Source of the DNA: Prevotella sp. DNF00663
GTDB taxonomy: Bacteria; Bacteroidota; Bacteroidia; Bacteroidales; Bacteroidaceae
Length of the DNA stretch: 54,162 nucleotides
Assembly: GCF_001553265.1 (NCBI RefSeq)
Contig: NZ_KQ960610.1
Span: 100,981 to 155,142 of the forward strand
Reading direction: 5' to 3'
Below are positions 33,291-40,547 of this stretch, in pieces (position 1 is the stretch's first letter; each line of letters begins with the position of its first letter). The position numbers were made by a program, and so were the translations under genes. The notes below the pieces were generated by a model that worked only from the letters and a program-made list of their open reading frames with translations, ran no database searches and was not told the DNA's origin.

Positions 33291-34136
33291 TTATTTCTGT
33301 GTGGGAATATTAAATTCGCTTACTTTTGAGATAGCTTTGTTACCCTGTACCACCGAGATACAGATTTTGGCCGTTCCTGCTTTCAACTTGTTATCAGCTT
33401 TCACTACGGCTGTATATCTTATGCCCTTTCCGGGGAGTATTTTCTCGATATGGATGCTAGGCGAAACGTAGAGATGTCGGTTTCCGTCGGCCTCCACCAC
33501 CATCGGTTGAACGTCTGATATAGTTTCTTTACCACGGTTGTAAACCTCAAAGATGACTTTGCAAATTTCACCTCGACTAATCTTATTGTCTTGATTGGCA
33601 TCTACAAATCGGGCATTACTAATCTCTATCGTGGGACTGTACTTATATCCATTGGCCAATTCTTCTACGCTAGAAGATAGTGGCATGTTGGTAGTAGGTT
33701 GTTGAGCGCTGTAGTTTCCTGTATAATCCGTACCGTCGAAGTCATAGATTCTGTCGTCACCACTGTTGGTTTGATCAAATCCACTGTTGTCCGATGTGTC
33801 GGAATATGGATAATCGTCAGTGCCTTGATAGTCGCGGTTGCGTATCTTATCGCGCACTCGCTCGTAGCGGTCGTGGCGCACTGGAGCGTCAGAATAGACA
33901 CGTTCTTGTGCACGTTGGTCGGCCGCGTTGCCGATAGCGCCTCCTATCACGGCACCACCCACCATTCCTACGATGGTTCCTAAGTCCGAACCGCGTGGTC
34001 CATCGCTTATTCCACCAACGGCAGAACCCAGTATCGATCCCAATGTGGCGCCGGTATAAGCGCCGGTTCCTGTATAGGTGTCACAGCTACTTGCCATTAT
34101 AACGGTGCTCATTGCTAATATCGTAAATCTCTTCAT
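33291..34136 (-). CDS. Glycine-zipper lipoprotein with an EF-hand-like loop
   Basis: A 281-aa lipoprotein. The signal ends in MASSC (C18). Residues about 22-67 are a glycine-zipper membrane segment (GATLGSILGSAVGG, then GTIVGMVGGAVIGGAIGNAA). A polar linker rich in D, S and Y follows (about 70-165). The C-terminal half (about 168-281) looks like a small beta-sandwich that begins with VDANQDNKISRGE, where D-x-N-x-D-x-x-I-x-x-x-E fits a 12-residue EF-hand calcium loop, and continues with VYNRGKETISDVQP, similar to CARDB-type domains. It likely sits at the outer membrane. Function is unknown; an envelope integrity or adhesion role is a guess. Confidence 0.8.
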   Translation of the reverse strand: MKRFTILAMSTVIMASSCDTYTGTGAYTGATLGSILGSAVGGISDGPRGSDLGTIVGMVGGAVIGGAIGNAADQRAQERVYSDAPVRHDRYERVRDKIRNRDYQGTDDYPYSDTSDNSGFDQTNSGDDRIYDFDGTDYTGNYSAQQPTTNMPLSSSVEELANGYKYSPTIEISNARFVDANQDNKISRGEICKVIFEVYNRGKETISDVQPMVVEADGNRHLYVSPSIHIEKILPGKGIRYTAVVKADNKLKAGTAKICISVVQGNKAISKVSEFNIPTQK

Positions 34137-34169
34137 GACGAATTTTGCTTTTTAATCTTGTTTCTGTCG

Positions 34170-34201
34170 CAAAGATACGGTATTTTTCCCCGCTCTTCAA
34201 G
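34170..34201 (-). promoter_or_regulatory. Promoter of the glycine-zipper lipoprotein gene
   Basis: On the minus strand CTTG (34198-34201), a 20-bp spacer and TATCTTTG (34170-34177). Confidence 0.65.
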
Positions 34202-34287
34202 ATTGTTTCCCTACAATGTGATAGGAAAAATCCTATTTCCCCAGTTCTACCACTATATATATTAGAATTTGCATCAGTAGGTTATTA

Positions 34288-34314
34288 CTAGGGCGAAGTT
34301 GGTTTTCGCCCTAG
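34288..34314. repeat. Perfect hairpin related to the class II palindromes
   Basis: CTAGGGCGAA and TTCGCCCTAG with a 7-nt loop. The core GGGCGAA/TTCGCCC is the same as in the GTAG class II units, but the leading tetranucleotide is CTAG. Confidence 0.6.
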
Positions 34315-34333
34315 CTATCAGTGTGTAGTTATT

Positions 34334-34399
34334 TGGCATGAGCAATTCACCCATCTTGGTGAGCGAGTATTCCATGCGAGTCGATATTTCGGGATAGAC
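34334..34399 (-). pseudogene. Remnant of an HxlR-family transcriptional regulator
   Basis: On the minus strand 22 codons read VYPEISTRMEYSLTKMGELL and on to MP, the signature wing of HxlR-type winged-helix regulators (usually VYPEVPPRVEYSLT). Upstream the frame loses any resemblance and downstream it runs into the hairpin at 34288-34314. No start codon, recognition helix or further domain is left, so this is a gene fragment from a decayed regulator. Confidence 0.65.
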
Positions 34400-34577
34400 G
34401 TTGCTATTTACTCAGTGGTAATGTTCCTGATTCTTCTATGTTTATGATAGCATTTTCTGTAGACAGTAGCTTCTCCATGATCGCTAAAAGATGTGATGAT
34501 TGCGGAAAAATTCTTTTAAAAGGCTGTGTTCTTGAATATTTTTCGCATATTTGCACTTGTAAATCATATACGACCGA

Positions 34578-36347
34578 ATGGATTTAAAAGCATATTATAG
34601 CAGCCATGCCGAATCATTGGCACTCGAAATAGCGCAACTTAAAAGAAAAGGAAATACATTAGTGATAGCCCAAATAGCATTCTTTGTGCTGTTTGTGGCT
34701 TTCATTGTTTTATATACGGTGGTGTCGTGGGGCTGGCCTTTATTGGTCGGTTCGGCTCTGTCGCTGTTGGCTTATGCCCTCGTGAGGCGTATAGATGGTC
34801 GAAATTCCGACTTGTTGCAGCGTAAGACTGATTTACAACAAGTGTTTTTGCACGAGCAGGCTTCTCTTGACGGCGACTTTACGGCATTCGATGATGGCCG
34901 TCGTTATGTCGATGCTCGTCATGAATACACGTTCGATTTAGACGTCTTTGGGCCGGAGTCGTTGTTCCAGCGCATGAATCGTACGGTTACATCGGGCGGT
35001 AGTGATCGACTGGCTCGGCAGTTATCGCAATTGGAATATGATGAGAAAGGAGCGGAAGCCATCGCTGAGTTGGCCGTCAAGGATGCTTGGCGAGCTGAAT
35101 TTATAGCCCTCGGACAGCAGCGACGATTGGATACCAACGAGGTGATGCGGGTGGTGTCGTTGATGCGCGAGACCCGTATTCCGAGTTTTGCACAGAGTAA
35201 CGGGGTGCGTATCTTGGCGTTTTTGGCCATCGTCGGCTGCTTGTGTGCTTTCGGCGCAGCCTCGTTTGGTATGGCAAGTTGGAATCTTCCGATATGGTGG
35301 GTCATCTTGCAATTCGGCCTTGTGTTCCTCTTTACGTCCGGCTCATTGAAGCGAGTAGGGAGCGTGGTAGACCGGTTGCACGAGCAGATGGGTACTTATA
35401 TTAAAGTGGTAAGGCACATCGTAGACGAATCTTTTGCCACTTCGTTGAACACAGCTGACAGTAAGATGCTACGCGAAGCTATCGACTCGTTTGCCCAACT
35501 GGAGCAGATATTGGGCGGACTCGACCGTCGCGGTAACATTCTAGGGCTTTTCTTTGCCGATGGACTGGTGTGGAGCGATTTCTTCCTCTTGCGCCGTTTT
35601 GCCTTGTGGCAGCGTGATTATGCCGATGAAATGGGCGAGTGGATGGATACGGTAAGCCGTATGGATGCCCGCATATCAATGGCTACGTTCAGCTATAACC
35701 ATCCCGAAGCCTGTCCGGCAGAGGTGTTGGACGATACCAAAGAGCTGGTATATGAGGCGCAAGGGCTGTTCCATCCATTCCTTGGAGCTAAGGCCGTGCG
35801 CAACGATTTCTGCATCGTAGACCACCATTATTATATTATCACTGGTGCCAACATGGCGGGTAAGAGTACTTTCCTGCGTGCGGTGGGCATCAATTATATC
35901 TTGGCCATGAACGGTATTCCTGTGTTTGCTGATGGTTATCGGGTGTCTGTGTTTCACCTATTCAGCAGCATGCGCACCACCGACGACCTAGCCCACGGCA
36001 TCTCTTACTTCAATGCCGAGCTCTTACGCTTACAACAATTGCTGCAATACTGTCGCGATTGTCATCCTACACTCATTATTCTCGACGAGATATTGAAAGG
36101 TACCAACTCGCTCGATAAGCTCAATGGGTCGCGCATGTTCTTAGAGGCAATCAGTCATCTCGACGTTACCGGCATCATAGCCACCCACGATTTGGAGCTC
36201 TCGAAGATGCAAAGCGACCGATTCCATAACTATTGTTTCGAGATAGAATTGGGTGCTCATGTCACTTATTCATATAAGATTACCTCCGGTGTGGCGCGTA
36301 ATCAGAATGCTACCTATCTGCTTCGCCGTATATTGGAAGGGGAATAA
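34578..36347 (+). CDS. Membrane-anchored MutS-family ATPase
   Basis: A 589-aa protein. The N-terminus has a hydrophobic pair of helices (about residues 27-70; VIAQIAFFVLFVAFIVLYTV and PLLVGSALSLLAYALV) and another pair lies at about 213-255 (ILAFLAIVGCLCAFGAASF, WWVILQFGLVFLF). The C-terminal ATPase domain is of the MutS type, with Walker A GANMAGKST near residue 425, LAHGISYFNAEL, Walker B LIILDEILKGTNSLD, and IIATHD. It lacks the mismatch-recognition, connector and clamp domains of MutS, and the Smr domain of MutS2. Membrane-bound MutS-like proteins are known from genome annotations but I know of no assigned role; mismatch repair is unlikely. It is monocistronic and followed by a REP-like hairpin that can terminate it. 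Confidence 0.85.
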   Translation: MDLKAYYSSHAESLALEIAQLKRKGNTLVIAQIAFFVLFVAFIVLYTVVSWGWPLLVGSALSLLAYALVRRIDGRNSDLLQRKTDLQQVFLHEQASLDGDFTAFDDGRRYVDARHEYTFDLDVFGPESLFQRMNRTVTSGGSDRLARQLSQLEYDEKGAEAIAELAVKDAWRAEFIALGQQRRLDTNEVMRVVSLMRETRIPSFAQSNGVRILAFLAIVGCLCAFGAASFGMASWNLPIWWVILQFGLVFLFTSGSLKRVGSVVDRLHEQMGTYIKVVRHIVDESFATSLNTADSKMLREAIDSFAQLEQILGGLDRRGNILGLFFADGLVWSDFFLLRRFALWQRDYADEMGEWMDTVSRMDARISMATFSYNHPEACPAEVLDDTKELVYEAQGLFHPFLGAKAVRNDFCIVDHHYYIITGANMAGKSTFLRAVGINYILAMNGIPVFADGYRVSVFHLFSSMRTTDDLAHGISYFNAELLRLQQLLQYCRDCHPTLIILDEILKGTNSLDKLNGSRMFLEAISHLDVTGIIATHDLELSKMQSDRFHNYCFEIELGAHVTYSYKITSGVARNQNATYLLRRILEGE

Positions 36348-36375
36348 AAGGTGAAATACCGTTTATTCCGGTTGG

Positions 36376-36406
36376 GTAGAGATGGTATGTATACCGTCTC
36401 TTTTTT
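36376..36406 (+). terminator. GTAG palindrome (class III) followed by T6
   Basis: GTAG, then AGATGGTAT-GT-ATACCGTCT (9-bp stem with one wobble pair), then a run of six T. It belongs to the same repeat class as 50676-50700 and 50808-50832, but here it also has the form of an intrinsic terminator, 29 bp after the MutS-like gene. Confidence 0.7.
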
Positions 36407-36431
36407 GTATAAGCCTTCGCAATAGAACGTT

Positions 36432-36533
36432 GTAGGGACGCGACATGTCGCGTCCGTAGACCGTATATATACTAAAAGAATGGCATCAAGAGATTGTAAA
36501 TTCCACCGCGGACGCGGCATGCCGCGTCCCTAC
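36432..36533. repeat. REPIN-like doublet of class I GTAG palindromes
   Basis: Left unit: GTAG plus GGACGCGACATGTCGCGTCC (36432-36455). Right unit, inverted: GGACGCGGCATGCCGCGTCC plus CTAC (36510-36533). The spacer is 54 bp. The arrangement of two tetranucleotide-headed palindromes facing each other is that of a REPIN. Confidence 0.75.
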
Positions 36534-36636
36534 AGGAGTCCCACCCCGTCCATTATCTCCCTCGTTTTCTGTCGTACCGACTGAGCCGAAAGCGACTACT
36601 CGGTCGATGACCGGTGGTTCCCCAAAGGGGGAGGGC

Positions 36637-37090
36637 GAAAGAAATAGCCCTTCTCCGTCCCATAACTAAAGAACTTATCAACTCAAAAACTTACAAACTA
36701 AAGCCTAAACTCGTCTACTTATCCACTTAAAACCATCTCCCTCCCCTTTTGGGGAGGGCTGGGGTGGGGCTGTTGCAACGGCTTCTCAGCATCGCTGCCT
36801 CGACTTTTCAGCATTTCGGAATAGGCTTGGCAGTAGAGCTGCCGAGCCCTTGCAGTAACCTTACTCCGGCCCTCTTCCAAAGAGTGGGAGATGGTTTTAA
36901 GTTGACGAGTAGATGGATTTAGAGTGAGAAGTGATGAACTATGAGTGATGAGTAGGGGCGAATTGTATTCGTCTAATAGCAGCTTTGGGGTGAGGGGAGT
37001 ACCTAAAGGTGCTCGACTCTCGTATCTCTAGCAGTCCGCCAGCCGTCGTTTCACTTCGGCAAGCGGCTAACGTGAAGGGTAGTCACGTTG
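36637..37090 (+). repeat. Long dispersed intergenic repeat, copy B
   Basis: Co-linear with copy A at 11096-11550 and in the same orientation. It includes the CCCTCCCC/GGGGAGGG hairpin, the G-rich tract at 36751-36769 and a decayed class II GTAG palindrome at 36952-36974 (3' arm changed to ATTCGTCT). Confidence 0.85.
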
Positions 37091-37173
37091 TACAGTTCTT
37101 CTTAAAACGGCACGATGAATGTTCTGAAATAAAGGACGATAGGAGTAAAATATGCAAAAAAGGGTAAAGAGTA

Positions 37174-37205
37174 GTTGTGACCTAAAGATAATTTACTTAT
37201 ATTTG
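37174..37205 (+). promoter_or_regulatory. Promoter of the aquaporin gene
   Basis: GTTG (37174-37177), a 20-bp spacer and TATATTTG (37198-37205). It sets the coding start at 37248 and rules out the upstream frame extension. Confidence 0.7.
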
Positions 37206-37247
37206 CGTTGTCTAACGAAACGAATCACCTCTTTTAAAAAGAGTTAT

Positions 37248-37709
37248 ATGAAAAAGTGTTTAGCAGAAATGATTGGCACGATGGTGCTGATTTTGATGGG
37301 TTGCGGCGTTGCTGTGAGCCTGAATTGTTCTTCAAATTGTGCGGATGTAGCTAATGCCGGTACGGTTATTGGTACGGCTATGGCATCCGGTTTGTCTGTT
37401 GTAGCGATGGCTTATACCATTGGTGGTATTTCCAGTTGCCACATCAATCCGGCTATTACGCTCGGTGTTTACCTCTGTGGAAGAATGAATGCCAAGGATT
37501 GCGGTATGTATATGCTGTTCCAAGTCATCGGTGCAATCATCGGTTCTGCCATCCTTTATGTGTTGACCATGAATGCACGCTCTATCGGCCCGGCTTTGTT
37601 CCAAGGTGGTACGGCGCTTGTTAACCTCTGGATCTTCATTGTAGGTCCGTTCGTAGGTGCAGCTTGTGCAGCCGGTATTTGGAAAATGATAGACCCTGCA
37701 ACTAAGTAA
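37248..37709 (+). CDS. Aquaporin-family protein with a large internal deletion
   Basis: A 153-aa MIP-family protein; normal members are about 220-250 aa. Helices 1-3 are present (EMIGTMVLILMGCGVAV, then AMASGLSVVAMAYTIGG, then FQVIGAIIGSAILYVL), as is the first pore motif, N67-P68-A69 in HINPAITLGVYL. After VLT (107) the sequence jumps to MNARSIGPALFQGG (108-121), which corresponds to the region just after the second NPA motif, and ends with helix 6 (LWIFIVGPFVGAACAAGIW). Loop C, helices 4 and 5 and an intact second NPA are missing; NPAR appears only as NAR. The frame is kept, and the gene has its own promoter and terminator, so it is expressed, but a normal water or glycerol channel cannot form from this chain alone. 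Confidence 0.85.
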   Translation: MKKCLAEMIGTMVLILMGCGVAVSLNCSSNCADVANAGTVIGTAMASGLSVVAMAYTIGGISSCHINPAITLGVYLCGRMNAKDCGMYMLFQVIGAIIGSAILYVLTMNARSIGPALFQGGTALVNLWIFIVGPFVGAACAAGIWKMIDPATK

Positions 37710-37731
37710 TACCATCAAAAAAATAATCAAG

Positions 37732-37764
37732 GGAATTGGTAGCGATACCATTTCCTTTTCTTTT
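37732..37764 (+). terminator. Terminator after the aquaporin gene
   Basis: GGAATTGGTA and TACCATTTCC pair at 9 of 10 positions around a GCGA tetraloop, followed by TTTTCTTTT. Confidence 0.8.
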
Positions 37765-37842
37765 GTCTGCTTGTCGACTGTGAAAATGCAGTCGGTATAA
37801 GTAATAAATGGAGGCGGGTGAATCGTGTGACGTCTCCAGAGT

Positions 37843-39135
37843 GTGTCATCCAATAATCTATATGAAGTAGTGAAAATTCAGCAATTTGAAAATCAGGGTG
37901 GGGAGCAAGGGGGCTTATTGACTGGTAGTCGTGCTTCGTTGACAGCGAAACAGTATGTCGTTCCGTTTATTCTGATAACGACCTTATTCTTTTTGTGGGG
38001 CTTTGCCCGCGCCATATTGGATGTGCTGAACAAGCATTTCCAAAACGAATTCAGTATCTCTATCACTCAGTCGTCGTTTATTCAGGTGACTACCTATTTG
38101 GGATATTTCTTGATGGCGATACCTGCCGGCATCTTCATCAATAAGTACGGATATCGCAAAGGAGTAGTTTTCGGACTCCTGCTTTTCGGTATTGGTGCCT
38201 TGTTGTTCATTCCCGGCTCGGCTTCGGGTACGTTCAATGCCTTTCTAGGTGCATTGTTTGTCATTGGTTGCGGGCTTGTATTTCTAGAGACTTCTGCTAA
38301 TCCTTATGTTACGGAATTAGGTGATAAGTCGACAGCTACGAGCCGATTGAACCTCTCGCAGTCGTTCAATGGCTTGGGAAGTTTGTTTGCTACGTTCGTT
38401 GTAGGGCAGTTCTTATTCGGCAATTCCATTGATGGTGGCGACGTAGCCGTTCCTTATACCATACTGGGTGTGCTGGTGTTGATGATAGCAGCGGTCTTTG
38501 CCAAGGTGAGACTACCGGAAATTAACCATGGTGAGGAGCCTGCATCGGGTGGTGGATTGTGGAGCGATATACGTGGACTGTGGCAACATAAGGTCTTTGT
38601 CTTTGGGCTCATAGCTCTCTTGGCCTACGAGGTGTCAGAGATTTCCATCAATAGTTATTTTATCAACTTTGTCACCGGACAAGGGTGGATGGACGATAGC
38701 GTGGCGGCAGTGGTACTTACTTGTGCGCTGGCCTTCTTTATGGTAGGTCGGTTCTTAGGCAGTTGGATTATGCGATATGTCCGTCCGGAGCGTATGTTGT
38801 TTATTTGTGCGGTGGGCAGTGTGTCGTGTCTTTCGCTTGTATTGCTCGATATTCGTATCGTCTCTTTGGTGGCGTTGATAGGCAACTATCTGTTCGAGGC
38901 CATCATGTTTCCGACCATATTCTCACTCGCATTGACCGGTTTAGGGCGATTGACCAAGAGTGCTTCGTCGCTATTGATGATGACTCCGATAGGTGGATGC
39001 GGCTTTTTGTTGATGGGATTGATAGCCGATAACGTGAGTATTGTGGCTCCGTTCCTCGTTCCGCTCGATGGTTTCATCATCGTATTGCTCTATGCTTACA
39101 AGTTGTTGAAACACAGTTGTAAGAGTGAGGAATGA
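37843..39135 (+). CDS. FucP-family sugar:proton symporter (MFS)
   Basis: A 430-aa major facilitator permease with about 12 membrane spans. The first span carries the FucP-type signature FFLWGFARAILDVLNKHFQ, followed by YLGYFLMAIPAGIFINKYGY (the loop 2-3 motif) and FLETSANPYVTELGD. The family imports L-fucose, glucose/galactose or related hexoses. The annotated GTG start gives about 37 residues before the first span; another GTG at 37870 is possible and no ATG is available, so the N-terminus is uncertain. A weak stem (GGAG..CTCC, 37810-37837) precedes it. The substrate is undecided; the aldolase gene follows 211 bp later. Confidence 0.88.
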   Translation: MSSNNLYEVVKIQQFENQGGEQGGLLTGSRASLTAKQYVVPFILITTLFFLWGFARAILDVLNKHFQNEFSISITQSSFIQVTTYLGYFLMAIPAGIFINKYGYRKGVVFGLLLFGIGALLFIPGSASGTFNAFLGALFVIGCGLVFLETSANPYVTELGDKSTATSRLNLSQSFNGLGSLFATFVVGQFLFGNSIDGGDVAVPYTILGVLVLMIAAVFAKVRLPEINHGEEPASGGGLWSDIRGLWQHKVFVFGLIALLAYEVSEISINSYFINFVTGQGWMDDSVAAVVLTCALAFFMVGRFLGSWIMRYVRPERMLFICAVGSVSCLSLVLLDIRIVSLVALIGNYLFEAIMFPTIFSLALTGLGRLTKSASSLLMMTPIGGCGFLLMGLIADNVSIVAPFLVPLDGFIIVLLYAYKLLKHSCKSEE

Positions 39136-39165
39136 TGAGTTAGGAGTTAGGAGTGAGGAGTTTTG
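39136..39165 (+). repeat. AGGAGTTA-type repeat fragment
   Basis: GATGAGTTAGGAGTTAGGAG and a further GTGAGGAG copy lie directly after the permease stop codon. The text matches that after gdhA and inside the long repeat. Confidence 0.5.
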
Positions 39166-39231
39166 TAATAGTATAAAACTTGCCATTTAGACTAAATTAA
39201 CCCTATAGCAACTTCAAAAAAACGGAACATG

Positions 39232-39263
39232 TTTTCTTATTCAAAAAGAAAATGTTAATTTTG
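39232..39263 (+). promoter_or_regulatory. Promoter of the aldolase gene
   Basis: TTTT in place of TTTG (39232-39235), a 20-bp spacer and TAATTTTG (39256-39263). Leader of about 75 nt. Confidence 0.55.
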
Positions 39264-39346
39264 CATGCAGTAGGCGTGCCCATGTGGGCTCTCTTCGTTA
39301 GCGCCTATTTAGCTATAGGCTATTCACATATAAACATAAATAAATT

Positions 39347-40360
39347 ATGGCAGTAGATTACAAAAAACTAGGCTTGGTAAACACTCGCGAGATGTTTAAG
39401 AAAGCCATCAATGGAGGTTATGCTATTCCGGCATTCAACTTTAACAACATGGAGCAGTTGCAGGCTATCATCAAGGCTTCTTCAGACTTGAAGTCACCTG
39501 TAATCCTTCAGGTTTCTAAGGGCGCTCGCAACTATGCTAACGCTACTTTGCTTCGCTATATGTCACAGGGTGCAGTAGAATACGCAAAGGAATTGGGTTG
39601 TAACCATCCCGAAATTGCTGTTCATTTGGATCACGGAGATTCTTTCGAGACATGTAAGAGCTGCGTAGATGCAGGTTTCTCTTCTGTAATGATCGACGGT
39701 TCTTCTCTTCCTTACGATGAGAACGTAGCTTTGACCAAGAAGGTTGTAGAATATGCACATCAGTTCGACGTAACTGTTGAAGGTGAACTTGGTGTATTGG
39801 CAGGTGTAGAGGATGATGTTGTTGCAACAGAATCTCACTATACAAAGCCTGAAGAAGTTATCGACTTCGTTACAAAGACAGGTGTTGACTCACTGGCTAT
39901 CTCTATCGGTACTTCTCACGGTGCTTATAAGTTCACTCCGGAGCAGTGTACTCGTGACCCGAAGACTGGTAAGCTTGTTCCTCCTCCATTGGCATTCGAC
40001 GTGCTCGATGCTATCATGGAGAAGCTCCCCGGATTCCCAATCGTGCTCCACGGTTCTTCTTCTGTACCACAGGAGTATGTTGATATGATCAACCAGTACG
40101 GTGGTAAGTTGCCTGATGCAGTAGGTATTCCTGAGGAACAACTTCGTAAGGCTTCTGCTAGTGCAGTATGTAAGATTAACATCGACTCTGACTCTCGCTT
40201 GGCATTTACTGCTGCTGTTCGCAAAGTATTTGCTGAAAAGCCGGGCGAATTCGACCCACGTAAATACTGTGGACCTGCTCGTGATTTGATGACAGAGCTT
40301 TATAAGCACAAGATTAAGGAAGTGCTGGGTTCTGACAACAAGATTGCTCAGCTCGACTAA
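39347..40360 (+). CDS. fba: Class II fructose-bisphosphate aldolase
   Basis: A 337-aa zinc-dependent aldolase that splits fructose-1,6-bisphosphate in glycolysis. Motifs are YAIPAFNFNNMEQLQA, HLDHGDSFE (zinc-binding histidine and catalytic aspartate), VEGELGVLAGVEDDV, and SIGTSHGAYKF. The C-terminal segment FAEKPGEFDPRKYCGPARD is common to this subgroup. Codon use is very even, in line with high expression. It has its own promoter and a strong terminator. Tagatose-bisphosphate aldolases share the fold, but length and motifs favour Fba. Confidence 0.94.
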   Translation: MAVDYKKLGLVNTREMFKKAINGGYAIPAFNFNNMEQLQAIIKASSDLKSPVILQVSKGARNYANATLLRYMSQGAVEYAKELGCNHPEIAVHLDHGDSFETCKSCVDAGFSSVMIDGSSLPYDENVALTKKVVEYAHQFDVTVEGELGVLAGVEDDVVATESHYTKPEEVIDFVTKTGVDSLAISIGTSHGAYKFTPEQCTRDPKTGKLVPPPLAFDVLDAIMEKLPGFPIVLHGSSSVPQEYVDMINQYGGKLPDAVGIPEEQLRKASASAVCKINIDSDSRLAFTAAVRKVFAEKPGEFDPRKYCGPARDLMTELYKHKIKEVLGSDNKIAQLD

Positions 40361-40378
40361 TCCGCATTAGTATATATA

Positions 40379-40420
40379 AATAAAGGTGGAACTCTTCGAT
40401 AGAAGGGTTTCACCTTTATT
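40379..40420 (+). terminator. Terminator after the aldolase gene
   Basis: AATAAAGGTG..CTTC pairs with GAAG..CACCTTTATT around a GATA loop, with two internal mismatches; short T tract. Confidence 0.82.
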
Positions 40421-40492
40421 CGTTTAGGGGCAGTATGAATGTTCTGTTTTTTTTGAAATTTTACATTTAAATGCAAAATTTTGTAATAAAGT

Positions 40493-40522
40493 TTTGCAAT
40501 CTAGATTTCTTTCGTAACTTTG
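40493..40522 (+). promoter_or_regulatory. Promoter of the Gfo/Idh/MocA operon
   Basis: TTTG (40493-40496), an 18-bp spacer and TAACTTTG (40515-40522). Leader of about 20 nt. Confidence 0.7.
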
Positions 40523-40547
40523 CATTTCTGCAAAAACTATTATTATC

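Larger units (their letters stand above)
34137..34577. other. 441-bp gap: promoter, hairpin, HxlR remnant
   Basis: It holds the lipoprotein promoter (34170-34201, minus strand), a perfect 10-bp hairpin (34288-34314), a 22-codon HxlR-like remnant (34334-34399, minus) and a CATATTTG box at 34546-34553 that may serve the MutS-like gene. Confidence 0.55.
36348..37247. other. 900-bp repeat-rich intergenic region
   Basis: In order: a class III palindrome acting as a terminator (36376-36406), a REPIN-like class I doublet (36432-36533), long repeat copy B (36637-37090) and the aquaporin promoter (37174-37205). No gene. Confidence 0.75.

Noticed and set aside
34407..34478. 24-codon minus-strand frame starting MEKLLSTENAIINIEESG
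   Set aside because: Short, no signals and no family resemblance; it may be part of the decayed regulator region but this cannot be shown.
34578..36347. Annotation as DNA mismatch repair protein MutS
   Set aside because: Only the ATPase domain is MutS-like; recognition and clamp domains are missing and membrane helices are present.
36432..36533. MITE or small insertion sequence
   Set aside because: The ends match by their GTAG palindromes, but no target duplication is visible and the two doublets have different spacers, which fits REPINs better.
39136..39346. Possible riboswitch before the aldolase gene
   Set aside because: Only weak pairing around TAGCTATAGGCTA was found; no known aptamer pattern.
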